From positions 1,351,632 through 1,415,631 of the forward strand of contig NW_019091370.1 of the NCBI RefSeq assembly GCF_001949145.1: DNA of 64,000 nucleotides. The letters are read 5' to 3'. Under the pieces are notes generated by a model, which ran no database searches, was not told where the DNA came from, and saw only the letters and a list, made by a program, of their open reading frames with translations. How positions within the stretch are numbered: position 1 is the stretch's first letter; every line of letters begins with the position of its first letter. Positions 27,901 to 38,999 of the stretch are shown here, piece after piece. The stretch is from Acanthaster planci. Taxonomy: Eukaryota > Echinodermata > Asteroidea > Valvatida > Acanthasteridae. The position numbers and the translations under genes are program-made.

Positions 27901-30463
27901 TGTGCGACAGTCATCCCGGTTCGAGGCATCTGTACTTTCTGCATCAAAATGAATATTCATGAGCCGTTTACCCATGCCATCGCGTATCCAATATACTTTC
28001 ACAACCTGAAAAAAATTCCATTTTGAAATTCAGACTTTTAGCTGTCCATGTTTCCTCCCTTTGAAGTATTCAATTATGACTAGCCACCTTCAGTTCTATC
28101 GTTTTGTTGTCGTGAGTGGCAAATTTGATCACTTTTGTGTTCGAATGCACGGTGCGAAGGCGACGCAATGTGTTCCCGCGGTGGGAAGAAAGTGCATTTT
28201 CCCGCCAATTGTCACGCCTGCAAGATTACTAGTGGTACCTCTCTGAATCCTATTCTGGGCGTTTCACAGCCTGCTTCACTCTTTTGTTTGGATGATGAAT
28301 TCCAAACTGATATTTAAAGTGATCCTCTGTGAATTTTTTTGTTTGAAAAAGGACCCGCCACTAAATACATGTATTAAGTTTTCCAAAATCTTCCATAAAC
28401 AGCGAGGTATGGGCTTTTCATGAACGAAGCAAATTATGTCTGGAATTTCACACAATTTGGTTTCAATTTTAGAATTCGCTTGTTTACATTGTGATACTGA
28501 ACTGACATGAAAATGTTGAAATTTAGTTTCATTTTCTCTGAAGCATCTCTGCCAGACTTCGTGTTTGCCAGACTCCATCTCAACAAAAGCCCCGCACATG
28601 CGCTGTTCATAATTAATGTCGGCTCCACTGTCCAGCCAAGAGCAATCTCTCTTTTTTCTCCAAAAGTCGAATATTTTGTCAATAATTAAGGGAATGCAGC
28701 AAGGCATCGTGAAAATTTCATCCAAAGGAAACCCACGAACTACAATAGAAATCACGCCTGGGACCCTATAATCCTGTCAGTCTACGCGAATGACTGACAA
28801 CATCTTATTCATCTCGAACCGAGTGAGAAGTACCCAATTTTGATGGACGGCCCGCCGACGATGCCCGAAGCCTAGTCAGTGTCATTCTTCTTATCAATAA
28901 TGCGAGACAGTACAATCCCGTATCTGAGTCCTCCATCTTGACTCCTGATGCATTTGTCAGTTTTTTTCCTGGTGATAATTTCGCTGCGAGAGTGCTCATT
29001 TCTGGCGCCAAAGACCAGCGTGCGCGCGTGGGAATTTCGTCCTGTGTGGACACGACCATAGCCCTATCACAGTGCACACGACAGGATGGTTTACAGATAT
29101 TTTACTAAGTTTCAGTCCAAAACAGGTGCTTTTAAACGCAAATATCCCCCCCATCAAAGTTTACGAGGCAAGGCCATTTCAGTAAATACGTCAAAACTAC
29201 GACCGAGGGGCTTGCGTGCTTTGCAATCCAAACTACTTGGCCACTTGCCTCGGCATTTTACGGTCGCTGAGCTTGTAAAAAAACTGTGATATGCTTATTA
29301 TAGCTTGTTGGTACAAGAACTACTGACCAGCGCAAATCATAGGTCGAAGATGTTCAAAGTAAACAGAATTTGTTTGTGCTCTCCAATTTCATGATCTGCC
29401 GCAATATGAAGTCTCCAGTAAACTGAAAATGTGATACATCTCAGATTGGATTGCGAATTGCTGCGGGGGATTTTTTTTATTAATCCCCGGCATACGCCGA
29501 GTGTGTATACATAGCCGAAGTAGGATATGAAACCAAGATTGAAATGTAAATTTGAAATGTAGATGCCGCAAACGGCCAAGGATATTTCAATATCTCGAGT
29601 ACCGTTTGCTGGACTGAGCTTATACGACCCAAACCACGCCAATAACTTGCCAGGCCACAGAGTATTAAATTCCTATTTCCCCGTAGCGAGCTCAAACGAC
29701 CGCTCATAAAACCATAGAGCTAGGAACGATAAAACGGTGCTGCGAGGTTCAGAGACGAAGGGGAAAAAAGGTGTCATAATGCTGTACACAACATGCGCTG
29801 CAGATTGTAGGGGGGGGGTGGCTGGAAAAAAAAATGTTCGATATCGGCCACGCGGCCGGTACTTGTAGGCCCAAGGGTGTGGGCCGGAATATTGTGTTCC
29901 TGCGACACTGTGCGTGTATTCCTTTCCCACGCGACCGCGCCATTATTTATACAAAGCAAGCCGAATATACTGTGCCCACCCGGCGTATATATCCGCTGGG
30001 ACTTTTGAGTATTACGGGGGCCTATTACAGTCTTTTACCAGATCTTTGTTGTAACAAAAAAAATGTACGGTCAATGGACAAAAACTTGTTTGGGATGAAG
30101 AGATAAATTCTTGAAAAGTGTGATGTCAGAAATTGATTTCTCTATTTTATTTACATTTCATTCGACAAGCACATTTTTTTCTTACTTTCAGCGGCTCGTG
30201 ACATTTTTTGAGTCTCCAAAGGGTGATACTCAACTCATTAATTCGTTCCCCGAATACCCCAACCCTCCCTCTGGTCCTAAATCCAAACTTTTTTGATTTC
30301 TCAGTAAACAAACAGACAATTTAACTGTTTTCACCAAGTTTAGCGTCACTGGAAATCTCACTTTTAACCTTCATTCCAACATGGTTGATAACAAACCATC
30401 CAGTAGTAGGAGATATTTTCATTATCCACCACACGAAAGAAATGAATCCCATAAAGAACTTAC
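24961..30463 (-). other. APCDD1 intron 1 (about 5.5 kb)
   Basis: Lies between the proposed signal-peptide exon and exon 2. There is no repeat of note and no convincing gene. It holds scattered short open frames on both strands and AT-rich DNA around 27-28 kb. Confidence 0.7.
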
Positions 30464-30524
30464 CAAGAAAAGCGACAGTGGTGACCACGGTTCCCAAACT
30501 TTGTATCTCCATGTCCCCACGCAC
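30464..30524 (-). CDS. APCDD1: APCDD1 exon 1 (signal peptide)
   Basis: Proposed by splice logic. Exon 2 begins with two bases of a codon, so exon 1 must end with one. On the minus strand a consensus donor (G|GTAAGT, 30458-30464) ends an open frame in exactly that phase. Joining gives MEIQSLGTVVTTVAFL followed by ALCGLASAG, a textbook signal peptide with a hydrophobic core and small residues before cleavage. Two ATGs are in frame: 30522-30524 (MRGD-M) and 30510-30512, and the second gives the better signal peptide. The transcription start is not resolved. Phase, donor quality and the hydrophobic continuation agree, but the exon has little homology of its own. Confidence 0.75.
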
Positions 30525-33499
30525 CCTTGTACGGGTCTCGGCTAGAAACGATCAATGTTCAACTTTCTTTGGGAAGATGACTATTGAAGTGTTTATTTCC
30601 GAGATTGTAGCGGTAAGTTCCCTCTCAGGCTTTCGGCCTCCTGCCCGTATTATCCCGTTCCAGGCGCCGTCTATTGTCACCGATTGTCCTGGGGACCTTT
30701 TGTCAGTGAGTAAATCCCGCAGCTCACAGATATTTTCCGGTCATTTTGCTGTCGACTATTTACTCGCGGCCCTCGTAAACAACGCGTGGTTCTCAAACTG
30801 TAAAAAACTCCACTCCGTAAACTTTATTGCCCGCCAATTTCATACGCTTGGCAACGATATCCAATAAAGAACCGCCGGACACCGCGAAGTACCAGAGACA
30901 ATTGCATCGGCGAATCGACGGCAGTAAACTTGCAAAGAGCGATTCAAAGCGAACTGTTCAAAAGTTTCTTAATCTTATTGCCCAAACGCCAATTCCTGAA
31001 GAGGGATTGTCCCAGGCGAAGTCGACCAGAGCCTAGCCAAGCTATTAAGTGTCACAATGTAATTGATACTTCCATTGACACGCGTGAGCACCAACTGTCA
31101 ACCAGTTCGCTTCACCATCAAAATATACCTTTCGATGCTTTAGATAAAGCTGCAGCACTGTGGTCGGTATAGGGCTCAACTCGGTGACAGGAATCCGTCG
31201 CAGTTGCTGATTGGTTTTTTAAAGCCGAGATAAGCCGATCAACTTTTCATGAAATGATTTGGTCGTCAGGTTCCGAAGAGAGCATCTCAAATATGCAGCG
31301 GCCCATCAGCGGTTGTATACCCCGAGCTTAATTGTTTCTGGCATCGATACAAGAGCCAGTTTTATTACCATCGGATTAAAACAGTAAGTAAGGACCAGAA
31401 AATGTGGCACACAGTGGGTTACACGAAGAGCATCAGACGGACACACAGACTGTCAATGCTTGCCACCAGGTAAACCATGGCCTTCACTCCAGTGCTGTAA
31501 CTTATTTTCAACGCGCTGCACTCACGTGTCGTCTTCCAGCATCGCCTGCTTCCCGATATTCAATTTGCACGGCGTAAACTGGACCCATGTCTAAATTGAT
31601 TGGTAGTCCGCCTTCACGTCCCTTTTTCCCCTCTGCCCACACAGCCCTGAATCCAAGCTGCTCCGGCGGCGAATCAGCCATGCTTGGCTGCTTGTACGTG
31701 ACGTGTGCGCGCCGGTGGAGGGGCCCAGACGTTGCGTGCGTGTTAACAGTTAACAAACACGCTTCGGTAGACTTCGGCTTGTGCGCATGCACGAATTTTA
31801 GCTTCGGCAGTGACAAGTGTGATATGTGTGCCAGGGTTCTGGGCAAGATTGTGGTTGAACGAAACCTGAAGTCACGTAAAATAATGGATGGATGCACTGT
31901 CTGGTTCTATGTTGCCGTCAATAGTGGTAGCAGGAACGTAACCATGCTGGATGTCCAGATTAGGAAATATATTCATTTCTTGATAACTTTTCAGCACAAC
32001 TAGGTTTTAATATTCATTTTCCATCGTAAAATTTCTTATCCGTTGCATCGCGCTAGCCTGGTGTAGTTTACACAGCCATTACTACAATATTTCTCAAGAA
32101 ACATTTTTGTCACAATAATAACAAAATAATCATAGGCCTAATAATAAAATATATCAATTTCATAATTGATATATTAATTTTACTCCATTACAATGGCTGT
32201 TGATCTAAGTCTTGTGGAATATATTGACAATTCACTAAACTCTCAATAACTCAAAGTCGGTTAACTCGAAACTCCACTTATCTCGAAGACATTCTTCATT
32301 CCCGCCAAAAGAATAGGCTTCTCCTATACAACCTAGGTTCCATAACTTGAAATGCCTACACCACTACATCCACTTAACTCGAAGTTTTTGAAGGGCCGAT
32401 CCACAAAGACCGCCGCCAAATTACTGACAATGCGTAGGAAAAGAATGTGAGACTTTAATTGTGACTTATTTCTGCAAACCGCACTTAATCTTTTCGCTTG
32501 AGGACTCGAGCATACAGTGCGGAATGAAGTCGAGAATGAACCTCTGTTTCTTACCTGGGTTCACAAAATGAGGGCGCTTTTCATGAGCCACGTCGTGCGA
32601 ACCTTGACCCCAAATCCTCGATGGAGCGCACATGCGCAGAGTTAAGTTGCTGCGCAAGCCTCGTTTCTGTCTTTTGCACGTGGGTCGGCGGTGGAGTAGG
32701 TTGGTTTTGCGGTTCGCTCTGCAATTTTGTCAGTGTTTTGCAGAAATCCCGCTGTTTCAGAAATATTTTGCCTTGCACACGAAGTTGAACAATACTAGAA
32801 AGCATGATATGGGAATTTAGTCCTGACTTTGCCAGCCTTTTTTTTTTAAATCACATTTAAAATTTTCATGCGCATGGCATGATGTAGGTGACATAGCTCG
32901 CTGCAATACTCAGCCTAGCAAGTAGCATGCCTAGAGGCGCACGTCTCTACCTGACTACTCGAGGACTGTCGTTGTGTTCGGAGAAGTCCCTTATTTTGGG
33001 ACAAAACCAGTCCCCTAAAACAGAAAATGTCTCCTTAAAAGGGGATACGCCTGCAGGGTCCAACATCCACCTCGCTCCCACGAACATAACAAACCCTGCA
33101 GAAAACGAGCCTATTTTGCCCATAAGAAATAAGGCATAGGCTAAGCCTTATTGCAAATACTGCATGGGTGATTGGGCACAATGGTAGAAAGGCGTTGTGG
33201 GAAGGAAAAAGGGGCAAAGTTTGCTCCTCTTTCCTTAAATAATGTTCATTACGTGCCAAACAAATGAAAGTAGTTTGATGTCCACTTCCATGATATTTCC
33301 GTATCAAGTTACACAGGTAAGGTGTAACAGAGACACAGAAATGTTAGATTTTTGGACCCCTAATTTACGGAATGTCCCTCTTGTTGGAAACCTAGCCCAG
33401 TTCATCCGGCCATATCATTGAACCCTGCCGATCCCAATTGCCGAACATGTCAAATGGTTTGTTCAAGTTGGAAGTAACACCCCTTCGACCTTCCCATTT
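30525..33499. other. Divergent intergenic region, APCDD1 / snoRNA host
   Basis: About 3 kb between the APCDD1 start codon (minus) and the apparent start of the snoRNA host (plus). It presumably holds both promoters. No further gene is supported; the open frames around 31.5-32.0 kb on both strands are shadows of one another and lack known domains. No clear TATA or CpG boundary can be fixed by eye. Confidence 0.6.
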
Positions 33500-33509
33500 C
33501 TCTTTTTCC
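33500..33509 (+). promoter_or_regulatory. 5'TOP-like transcription start of snoRNA host
   Basis: The pyrimidine run CTCTTTTTCC lies 112 bp upstream of the exon 1 donor. Vertebrate snoRNA host genes of the UHG/GAS5 class start at a C inside such a 5' terminal oligopyrimidine tract, which couples them to growth control. The start itself is inferred; a CAG at 33544-33546 could instead be an acceptor of a shorter exon. Confidence 0.45.
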
Positions 33510-34307
33510 AGCTCTTCAAACAGGGCTGTTTGTTTGTTTGTTCAACAGACCAGCAGAGTTTGCCGGAGGTTCGGTGGAGTATGGAGAAACGTGGTGGATC
33601 AGCAACGGATCAGCCTGGATAGTAAGTAGCTGAACAAGGGAGGAATTTGTTCGGGAATTTGTCCCTGCCACGCCTTGCCTATTGCCTCATTTTGTATTTT
33701 TTCCTCCATGATTTGGTATTGGAGCTTGTGATGTTACTATGACGACAATAAACCACAGCTCTCTTTGAGTTGAGTCAACGGTGAAGAATCTTTGTTCCCT
33801 ATATTTATATATCTGAGTACATCACAGTTCCTACTGACAAGTAAAAGAATTCCTTGCAGTCAGAGATATTTGTAAAGGATGGCTTGCTTTCATGCGACTA
33901 TAAAATTTGCTTGAAGATAGATATGCTTTCTTTGCCAACGCTAAACGGAATTTTGTTACCAACAGTGGACAAGGTTCTATTCGTTGTGATTTCCCTATCT
34001 TTGGGAAGTGCTCTGAAGTTCAGTTTCACATAAAAGATATGAGTATTATTGAAATGTTCCCGAATTCGTAATGTATTGAATTTCACAAGATTTGTTACCT
34101 CTTGACCTGTGACTTGCAATTTTTTCTTGCAGCATCTTCACTAGTGCCTCTCTGATGGCGAGAGACCGTCACTCCATCCGACATGAGGTAAACATTTTCA
34201 TTTCGATAACTTCATTTGGCGCAGAATACCGAGATGAAGATTATATTTAAACCCTGATCTCGGAATTTTGCGTTTCACGTGTTCACAGGTTGTTTTGAGG
34301 GCCAAAG

Positions 34308-34412
34308 TGTGTCTGATGATGATTTCATGCTCGCCGCTTTGAGCTTTCCGAGCCCTGAAACCGCAGAGCAAAGTTCGCTTTTTATTCTGGTTAGTGCTAT
34401 CTGACGGACACA
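34308..34412 (+). ncRNA. Box C/D snoRNA candidate, duplicate copy A
   Basis: The terminal stem TGTGTC (34308-34313) pairs with GACACA (34407-34412). A box C ATGATGA (34316-34322) follows the stem and a box D CTGA is at 34401-34404. An inner GCTC/GAGC hairpin follows box C. It shares CATGCTCGCCGCTTTGAGCT and a TTAT-CTGGTTA element before box D with the copy at 34622. It lies in host intron 2, about 100 nt before the acceptor, the usual snoRNA position. I could not assign the rRNA target. Confidence 0.8.
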
Positions 34413-34621
34413 AAGCCCTGCATTATCATGACAATCTTGATGTTGCGTAATTGATCGTTGAAAAAGTTGTTTCAGTCGCCGAGTCTTCCCTTCCTTTCCT
34501 TTGGCTTCAGGAAGTGCGAGGTTCCTCATTGACCGCTTGTCTGGCACAGTGCTCAGCCGAATGAAACCACGGTGTGAGTATACTTAACAAGAGCCGATTT
34601 TTCAAATTCTGCTGTCGGCCT

Positions 34622-34719
34622 GTGTCCAAGTGATGATACCATGCTCGCCGCTTTGAGCTCGTAGAGCAGTGTAACCAAAAGGCATTCTGTTTATCCTGGT
34701 TAAAATATCTGATGGACAC
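34622..34719 (+). ncRNA. Box C/D snoRNA candidate, duplicate copy B
   Basis: The perfect 6-bp terminal stem GTGTCC (34622-34627) pairs with GGACAC (34714-34719). Box C is GTGATGA (34630-34636) and box D is CTGA (34709-34712). It is a diverged duplicate of the snoRNA at 34308, now in the next intron. The box C-proximal hairpin is identical and the region before box D (TTTATCCTGGTTA) is similar, while the centre differs. The target is unassigned. Confidence 0.82.
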
Positions 34720-35290
34720 TTTAACCTCTGAGACTTCTCGGAGAGCGGCAGGAGCAGGCCACAGTGATGTGTACATAGCCAGCAAACCGAAAACAAGTAT
34801 GTTTAGTGTGCTTTTTTTTTTTTTCGCTCGTCAGACCTCCGGACTTTGTCCGTTATTTTTACCTGCATGAATTGGGAGAAAGTGAACCTGCACCAAAGAT
34901 CTACATATCTACCCACTGAATTCAGAATTGGTGAGTTCTTTTTGCCATACACCATTCGTCTCTAGCAGTTGTGCATTCCCTGCATGGGGGCTGGTTTTTT
35001 TAAATCAATTTCTCTCCAATGCTCTTTCTCTGGACCCCTTACCCTCAAAGTGAAGACAAACTGAAAAAGGAAAACTGATGATCTCTGTGCTGATAATGTC
35101 CATTGTTGTCAATGTTATTTTCTAATTAATCTCATTCGCGAGTCAATTAAATGTATTTTTGAAAAGTGCACAGCCCCCCCACCACCCTCCCCCAGACCAG
35201 GGTTTGAACCGTCCAGAAAATGATGAAGAAATGGATGGCCCCTAAGTAATGTTCCGAAACTGACGTTAGGCTGTGGGGGGAAATTCATGC

Positions 35291-35386
35291 GTACCACGGT
35301 GATGATTATTGTCTCCTATCCAAATTCCGATGTCCCAAGTGGACTGTGAGGATATCCAGAACAGCTAACCTTCATCTGAGTGGTAC
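35291..35386 (+). ncRNA. Box C/D snoRNA candidate, orphan
   Basis: The strong 7-bp terminal stem GTACCAC (35291-35297) pairs with GTGGTAC (35380-35386). Box C is GTGATGA (35299-35305) and box D is CTGA (35376-35379). It is about 96 nt and lies in host intron 4. The sequence before box D (CAGAACAGCTAACCTTCAT) would be the guide; I could not match it to rRNA from memory. Among the UHG set it could be a diverged U26, U28 or U29. Confidence 0.78.
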
Positions 35387-35511
35387 CATTTGGGGTTTGT
35401 TTGATGACGAGGCATTTTTGTTTACATAATCACTTTTTGATGGAGCTGGATTCAAGGTTTGCTTTCCGGCTCCCATTAGGAGAGCGCACTTGCAAAGTGT
35501 GACGTCGTTAC

Positions 35512-35644
35512 AGAGGGCCTGTGGATGGTTTTCATGGCTGCCATCTTGCAGGGCAGTGCTTTCGTTCCACAGGGTATGCACAAAGGAGGTTTCCCTGTGG
35601 AACCAAAGAACTGCCCTGCAAGATGGCTACCACGCAAGGCCTCT
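35512..35644. repeat. Palindromic element (about 133 bp)
   Basis: Two arms of about 55 nt are complementary across an 18-nt centre. The best-conserved core is GCCATCTTGCAGGGCAGT in the left arm and ACTGCCCTGCAAGATGGC in the right, continuing into GTTCCACAGGG and CCCTGTGGAAC. The ends are AGAGG...CCTCT. It lies in intron 4 of the snoRNA host, or partly in an alternative exon. Consistent with a small foldback or MITE-like insertion. Confidence 0.88.
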
Positions 35645-36155
35645 ATTCAATCATGTACATCTCCTCAGTGATTTGCACTCACTGTAAATTTGGTTGATTT
35701 TTTTCTGCAGAGACACAAGATGTAAGGCATGGGGGTGCATATTCTTTCTGATTTCAACCAGCAGCAGAAGGCTTGTTCACAGCTTTCATCGTTTACATGC
35801 TTGCCAGAGACCACGGGGGGAGGGGGGATTTCACCACTGACGTGGCATCCAAAGCTGCTTGGCCGATGCAGTTCAGGTAAAATAGATGAAAAGGACCAGC
35901 ATCTTGTGTCGCAAGTCTTAGAAGATTGAAGAGGCAGCATCTGGTTGGGCTGGAGTTAAGTCCATCACAAGTCACCAAGTCCACGGCACATCATCTAGTC
36001 TTTAATCAAGGCTAAGTCTTTGCCAAACGGACCTTTACAGGAGCATTCCTTTGCCAGTGTCCCTCCAGTGTGGGCTTGCGACTGGACTCGAGATGGACTC
36101 GATTTAAGCCCTGTTTTCACTGTACTTGTCCACGCTGTACTCGTGATTGTGATCT

Positions 36156-36226
36156 GGCCTGTGATGAACAAAATTTGACAAGCATATATCTGACCACGTG
36201 CTGTGGATGATCTCTAATCTGAGGCC
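36156..36226 (+). ncRNA. SNORD27: U27 snoRNA (SNORD27 homologue)
   Basis: Box C is GTGATGA (36161-36167), box D' CTGA (36190-36193) and box D CTGA (36219-36222); the terminal stem is GGCC/GGCC. The sequence before box D' is GACAAGCATAT, the U27 guide complementary to the extreme 5' part of 18S rRNA (ATATGCTTGTC), directing 2'-O-methylation at the site known as A27 in human 18S. It is 71 nt, matching human U27, and lies in host intron 5. Confidence 0.94.
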
Positions 36227-36773
36227 GTTTCACAATATCAAGGTTGTCATGTCGTTCCTAGAACAAGAAGTAGCTCTCAATTAAGGGCCGTACAGAGAAT
36301 CCTAGATAGTCGTTGGGATTGCCCATGACAGGAGGACGTGCTCGTATAAGTGGTCCGTTTTGTACCCGACCAGTTACTGACTTTGAGTCGCACAGGAACA
36401 TACAAAGACATAAATGCTGGGCAGTCATATTCTGTGTGAAAGAAAAACGATACATGCACATGTATATATTTCCATTATTGAGAACAAGTTCTGAGGTACA
36501 GACAAAATACCGACACCAGAGATTTGAGGCAGCAAGTTTGAACTACATTTGCCTTGGTGCTGATAACCGTTTGTGAGTGGTGGTGATAAATTTAATGAGC
36601 GTTTAGACACGTGCAAGAGAGATTGGAGGCCCCTTTTTTTTTTTTGCTTGAATGAGCATTTTAAATCATGCTGATGAATTTTTTCTTGATCGTTGGGATT
36701 GTTGGAAATTAATTGTCCACAAGTTTTAAAAAAATTGGAGATTAAATTTCTATTTTTCTCTTTTTTTTTTCAG

Positions 36774-36883
36774 GAACAGTCATTTTTCCAGAAAAATTGC
36801 AACGATTCGCGGAGGGACGGCATGAGTTGTTTTTTTCCTGTCTTTAGATTCAGCTGAACATCTCTGCTCATGCAGGTGTCCAG
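36774..36883 (+). ncRNA. snoRNA host exon 6
   Basis: The acceptor is a long pyrimidine tract ending TTTTCAG (to 36773) and the donor is CAG|GTATAC at 36884. There is no conserved open frame, as expected for a non-coding host exon. Confidence 0.65.
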
Positions 36884-36948
36884 GTATACTTGAAGGTCAC
36901 TATTAGAATATCTTGCCAGGGTTTTGAACGAATTCTTTCATGCTTCTT

Positions 36949-37023
36949 GGAGCAAGGATGAACGTGACAGTCTCGTTCGTATGATCTGACGTGATTAGAT
37001 TCCCATCAAAGCTTCTGAGCTCC
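36949..37023 (+). ncRNA. U30-like box C/D snoRNA
   Basis: The terminal stem GGAGC (36949-36953) pairs with GCTCC (37019-37023). Box C is degenerate (AGGATGA, 36955-36961), D' is CTGA (36986-36989) and D is CTGA (37015-37018). The sequence before D' contains TCTCGTTCG, the core of the U30 guide, which pairs with the conserved 28S stretch GAACGAGA. It is in host intron 6. A second possible guide before box D is unassigned. The imperfect box C lowers confidence. Confidence 0.72.
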
Positions 37024-37232
37024 GGCTAAAAAACCTCAGTTTGAAAGGGGAGAACAAGTGTACGCCAATTCTACAATAAACTCTTCAAATTCAGGTATTT
37101 TTCAACTCTGTATTTGCCTCGAGCCAATCGCATTTGTCTTCCTACCAACTTTGATATATTGTAACAGGTAACGATATCACCCGCCTCTGGTTTTCGTCTC
37201 TCGTTAATTTTCTTTCTTTTCTCGTTCCCCAG

Positions 37233-37309
37233 TTAAGATGCAGATGCTTCAAGGTAGCAGGATGCAAGCGTCACCTTAAACACCCCGGAAAGCCCTTCTA
37301 AATCTGCCG
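37233..37309 (+). ncRNA. snoRNA host exon 7
   Basis: The acceptor TTCTCGTTCCCCAG ends at 37232 and the donor CCG|GTATGT starts at 37310. It is 77 nt and lies between the U30-like and U25 introns. Confidence 0.65.
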
Positions 37310-37665
37310 GTATGTTGCCATCTGTATCTACCATCGCTATCTCTCGAATGGATTTTTTGGTTCCATGGTGCTTCAGTCACTCTCCATTCGATAAAGTTTA
37401 TTATGTCAACTCTCAGTATCTGCCACATAGTATGGCACAGTTTACCTTGAACTCCTAGGAATTGACAGGCAAAATGAATACCCACTTGTGTCTCCTGATG
37501 CACTCTTCAACGTTGCTCCGTCTCGAAGTTTTGGCTGACCACCGAAAATTTACACAAAGCAAGGACTGAGGCTGAAGCATGCATGTGAGATTTTGGCAGG
37601 GGGTGACAGTGGGTTAACCTTTTGCGCCAAACAAGACGTTGAACTTGGGCGGAGAGGCAGACAAA

Positions 37666-37730
37666 TGATGACAACTTTTTACAGACCTGTTCTGAACACC
37701 CTGATGAAGACTTGATCTGATGTGACTGCC
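37666..37730 (+). ncRNA. SNORD25: U25 snoRNA (SNORD25 homologue)
   Basis: Box C is ATGATGA (37675-37681), D' CTGA (37692-37695) and D CTGA (37717-37720). The outer stem is GGCAG/CTGCC with ACA/TGT inside. The guide TTTTTACAGACCTGTT before D' matches vertebrate U25 (TTTTCACAGACCTGTA), complementary to the conserved 18S stretch AACAGGTCTGTGA, the site of G1490 methylation in human. It lies in host intron 7. Confidence 0.94.
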
Positions 37731-37966
37731 CTTTAGCCCTTATATACGGCCACATGTAGAGCATTCAAGCCAAGCATTGTGGGTATTATTTATTGTCCAT
37801 TATAACTTGTGTTTAGAACTGTGTGAGACTATACAAGAAAAACTGTGTTATGGGCAGATCTATTTTAGGAACTCATTCCAGGGTTAAAACTCAAAAAAAT
37901 TTTTTTAGTTTTGCCGCATCTTTTATTTAATTGAAGTCAACTCCCCATTTTATTGTTCGCTTCCAG

Positions 37967-38010
37967 GACGCGCTGCAGACAATGGGTGACTGGCATCTTT
38001 GTTCAAGACG
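37967..38010 (+). ncRNA. snoRNA host exon 8
   Basis: A 44-nt exon with acceptor TTCGCTTCCAG (to 37966) and consensus donor CG|GTAAGT. With exons 9 and 10 it holds an ATG-initiated frame, MGDWHLCSRR..., that stays open to a TAA in exon 10. Confidence 0.75.
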
Positions 38011-38155
38011 GTAAGTCGAAGAGAGAAAGCGTTTCTTGTCAGTGTCACATTTTGTGCTGGTTTGTGGTTTGATGCCCTCGAGAGCCAGTGAAAGACATGT
38101 TATGCATAGAACGGTCCACGGAATTGTGAGGGTTGGCACTGTTGGGGTGGAAAGA

Positions 38156-38223
38156 CACGACTGTGATGAGGAACTTACCGCCCCAGTCTGAGATCTGTGA
38201 GTGATTGGTTATTCTGAGTTGTG
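38156..38223 (+). ncRNA. SNORD31: U31 snoRNA (SNORD31 homologue)
   Basis: Box C is GTGATGA (38163-38169), D' CTGA (38188-38191) and D CTGA (38214-38217); the terminal stem CACGACT/AGTTGTG has one G-U pair. The guide TACCGCCCCAGTCTGA is the same as in vertebrate U31, which directs methylation of 28S rRNA (G4166 in human). It lies in host intron 8. Confidence 0.95.
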
Positions 38224-38612
38224 CCGACTCCACCCTGGCTTATGAAAGTGGTTGGAAGTGCTCTCTATTGGCCACGACAAAATATGACATCTTGCAAACT
38301 TGTTCCGTTGCTTGCGTTGGTGAAAATAAACCGACGAGGATTGTGGTTTTACTTCCAAATATTGCCCAACCCCAGGAATTTGTTGAAAAGGCTGATCTAA
38401 AGTCAAATGTACAACCTGAATGCGTAAGCAGCCATTGGCAGGTGAGCAAAGCCCATTTGGCGGAATACAAACCAATATATACAGACAAGCCAGCCAGAGA
38501 TTTGTGCAACAAAAACAGTAAGGGCGCCGTTTTCCTCGTACGGCAGTTCAGCAGTCCTTAAGCACAGTGAGGAGTCGCTAACTGCAATCCTGTGTTGTCT
38601 TGTGTTCCGCAG

Positions 38613-38651
38613 GAGCCTGATCTCAAGAATTGTCAGTCCTCGTACACGATG
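38613..38651 (+). ncRNA. snoRNA host exon 9
   Basis: A 39-nt exon with acceptor TGTTCCGCAG (to 38612) and donor ATG|GTAAGT. It contains AAGAATTGTC, also found in exon 10 (39024-39033). Confidence 0.72.
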
Positions 38652-38816
38652 GTAAGTTTTAATGTTCCCCAATCAGTGGGATTAAACTGTGGTTGCTGAA
38701 TGCAGGGAGCAATCCTCAGTCCACACCTCGGACACGAGGTTGCTTGAATCGACGCAAACCCCGTACGAGCCGAAAATAAACGATGTCCACCGTGACTAGA
38801 CAGATTGTTGGGACAG

Positions 38817-38888
38817 GGAAGTTGTGATGACATCACGTACTTTGCCAGTCGGAATGCTGTGACTGATTGGTATTCTGTACTGAGTTCC
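38817..38888 (+). ncRNA. U31-related box C/D snoRNA
   Basis: The stem GGAA/TTCC flanks box C GTGATGA (38824-38830) and box D CTGA (38880-38883). The centre shares GCCAGTC, a GCTGTGA-like stretch and TGATTGGT-ATTCTG with the U31 copy in the preceding intron, so it looks like a diverged duplicate. The U31 guide is altered (ACTTTGCCAGTCGG instead of ACCGCCCCAGTCTGA), so it probably no longer guides the U31 site. It lies in host intron 9. Confidence 0.78.
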
Positions 38889-38999
38889 AAGCTAGTTGAG
38901 GAAAAACTGGTTCCCAGCGGCATATTGTGAATATTGCCTTGTTGGTTACTTGTAATTACAGGACTGCTTGTATCGTTTTTGTCTCCTTTCATGATGCAG

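Noticed and set aside
33622-34132. Searched for a snoRNA in host intron 1
   Set aside because: GTGATGTT and TGACGA near 33730 are poor box C matches with no correctly placed CTGA or stem.
34757-34796. Possible extra exon of the snoRNA host
   Set aside because: It would leave a 38-nt intron before the much stronger acceptor at 34834; too short to splice.
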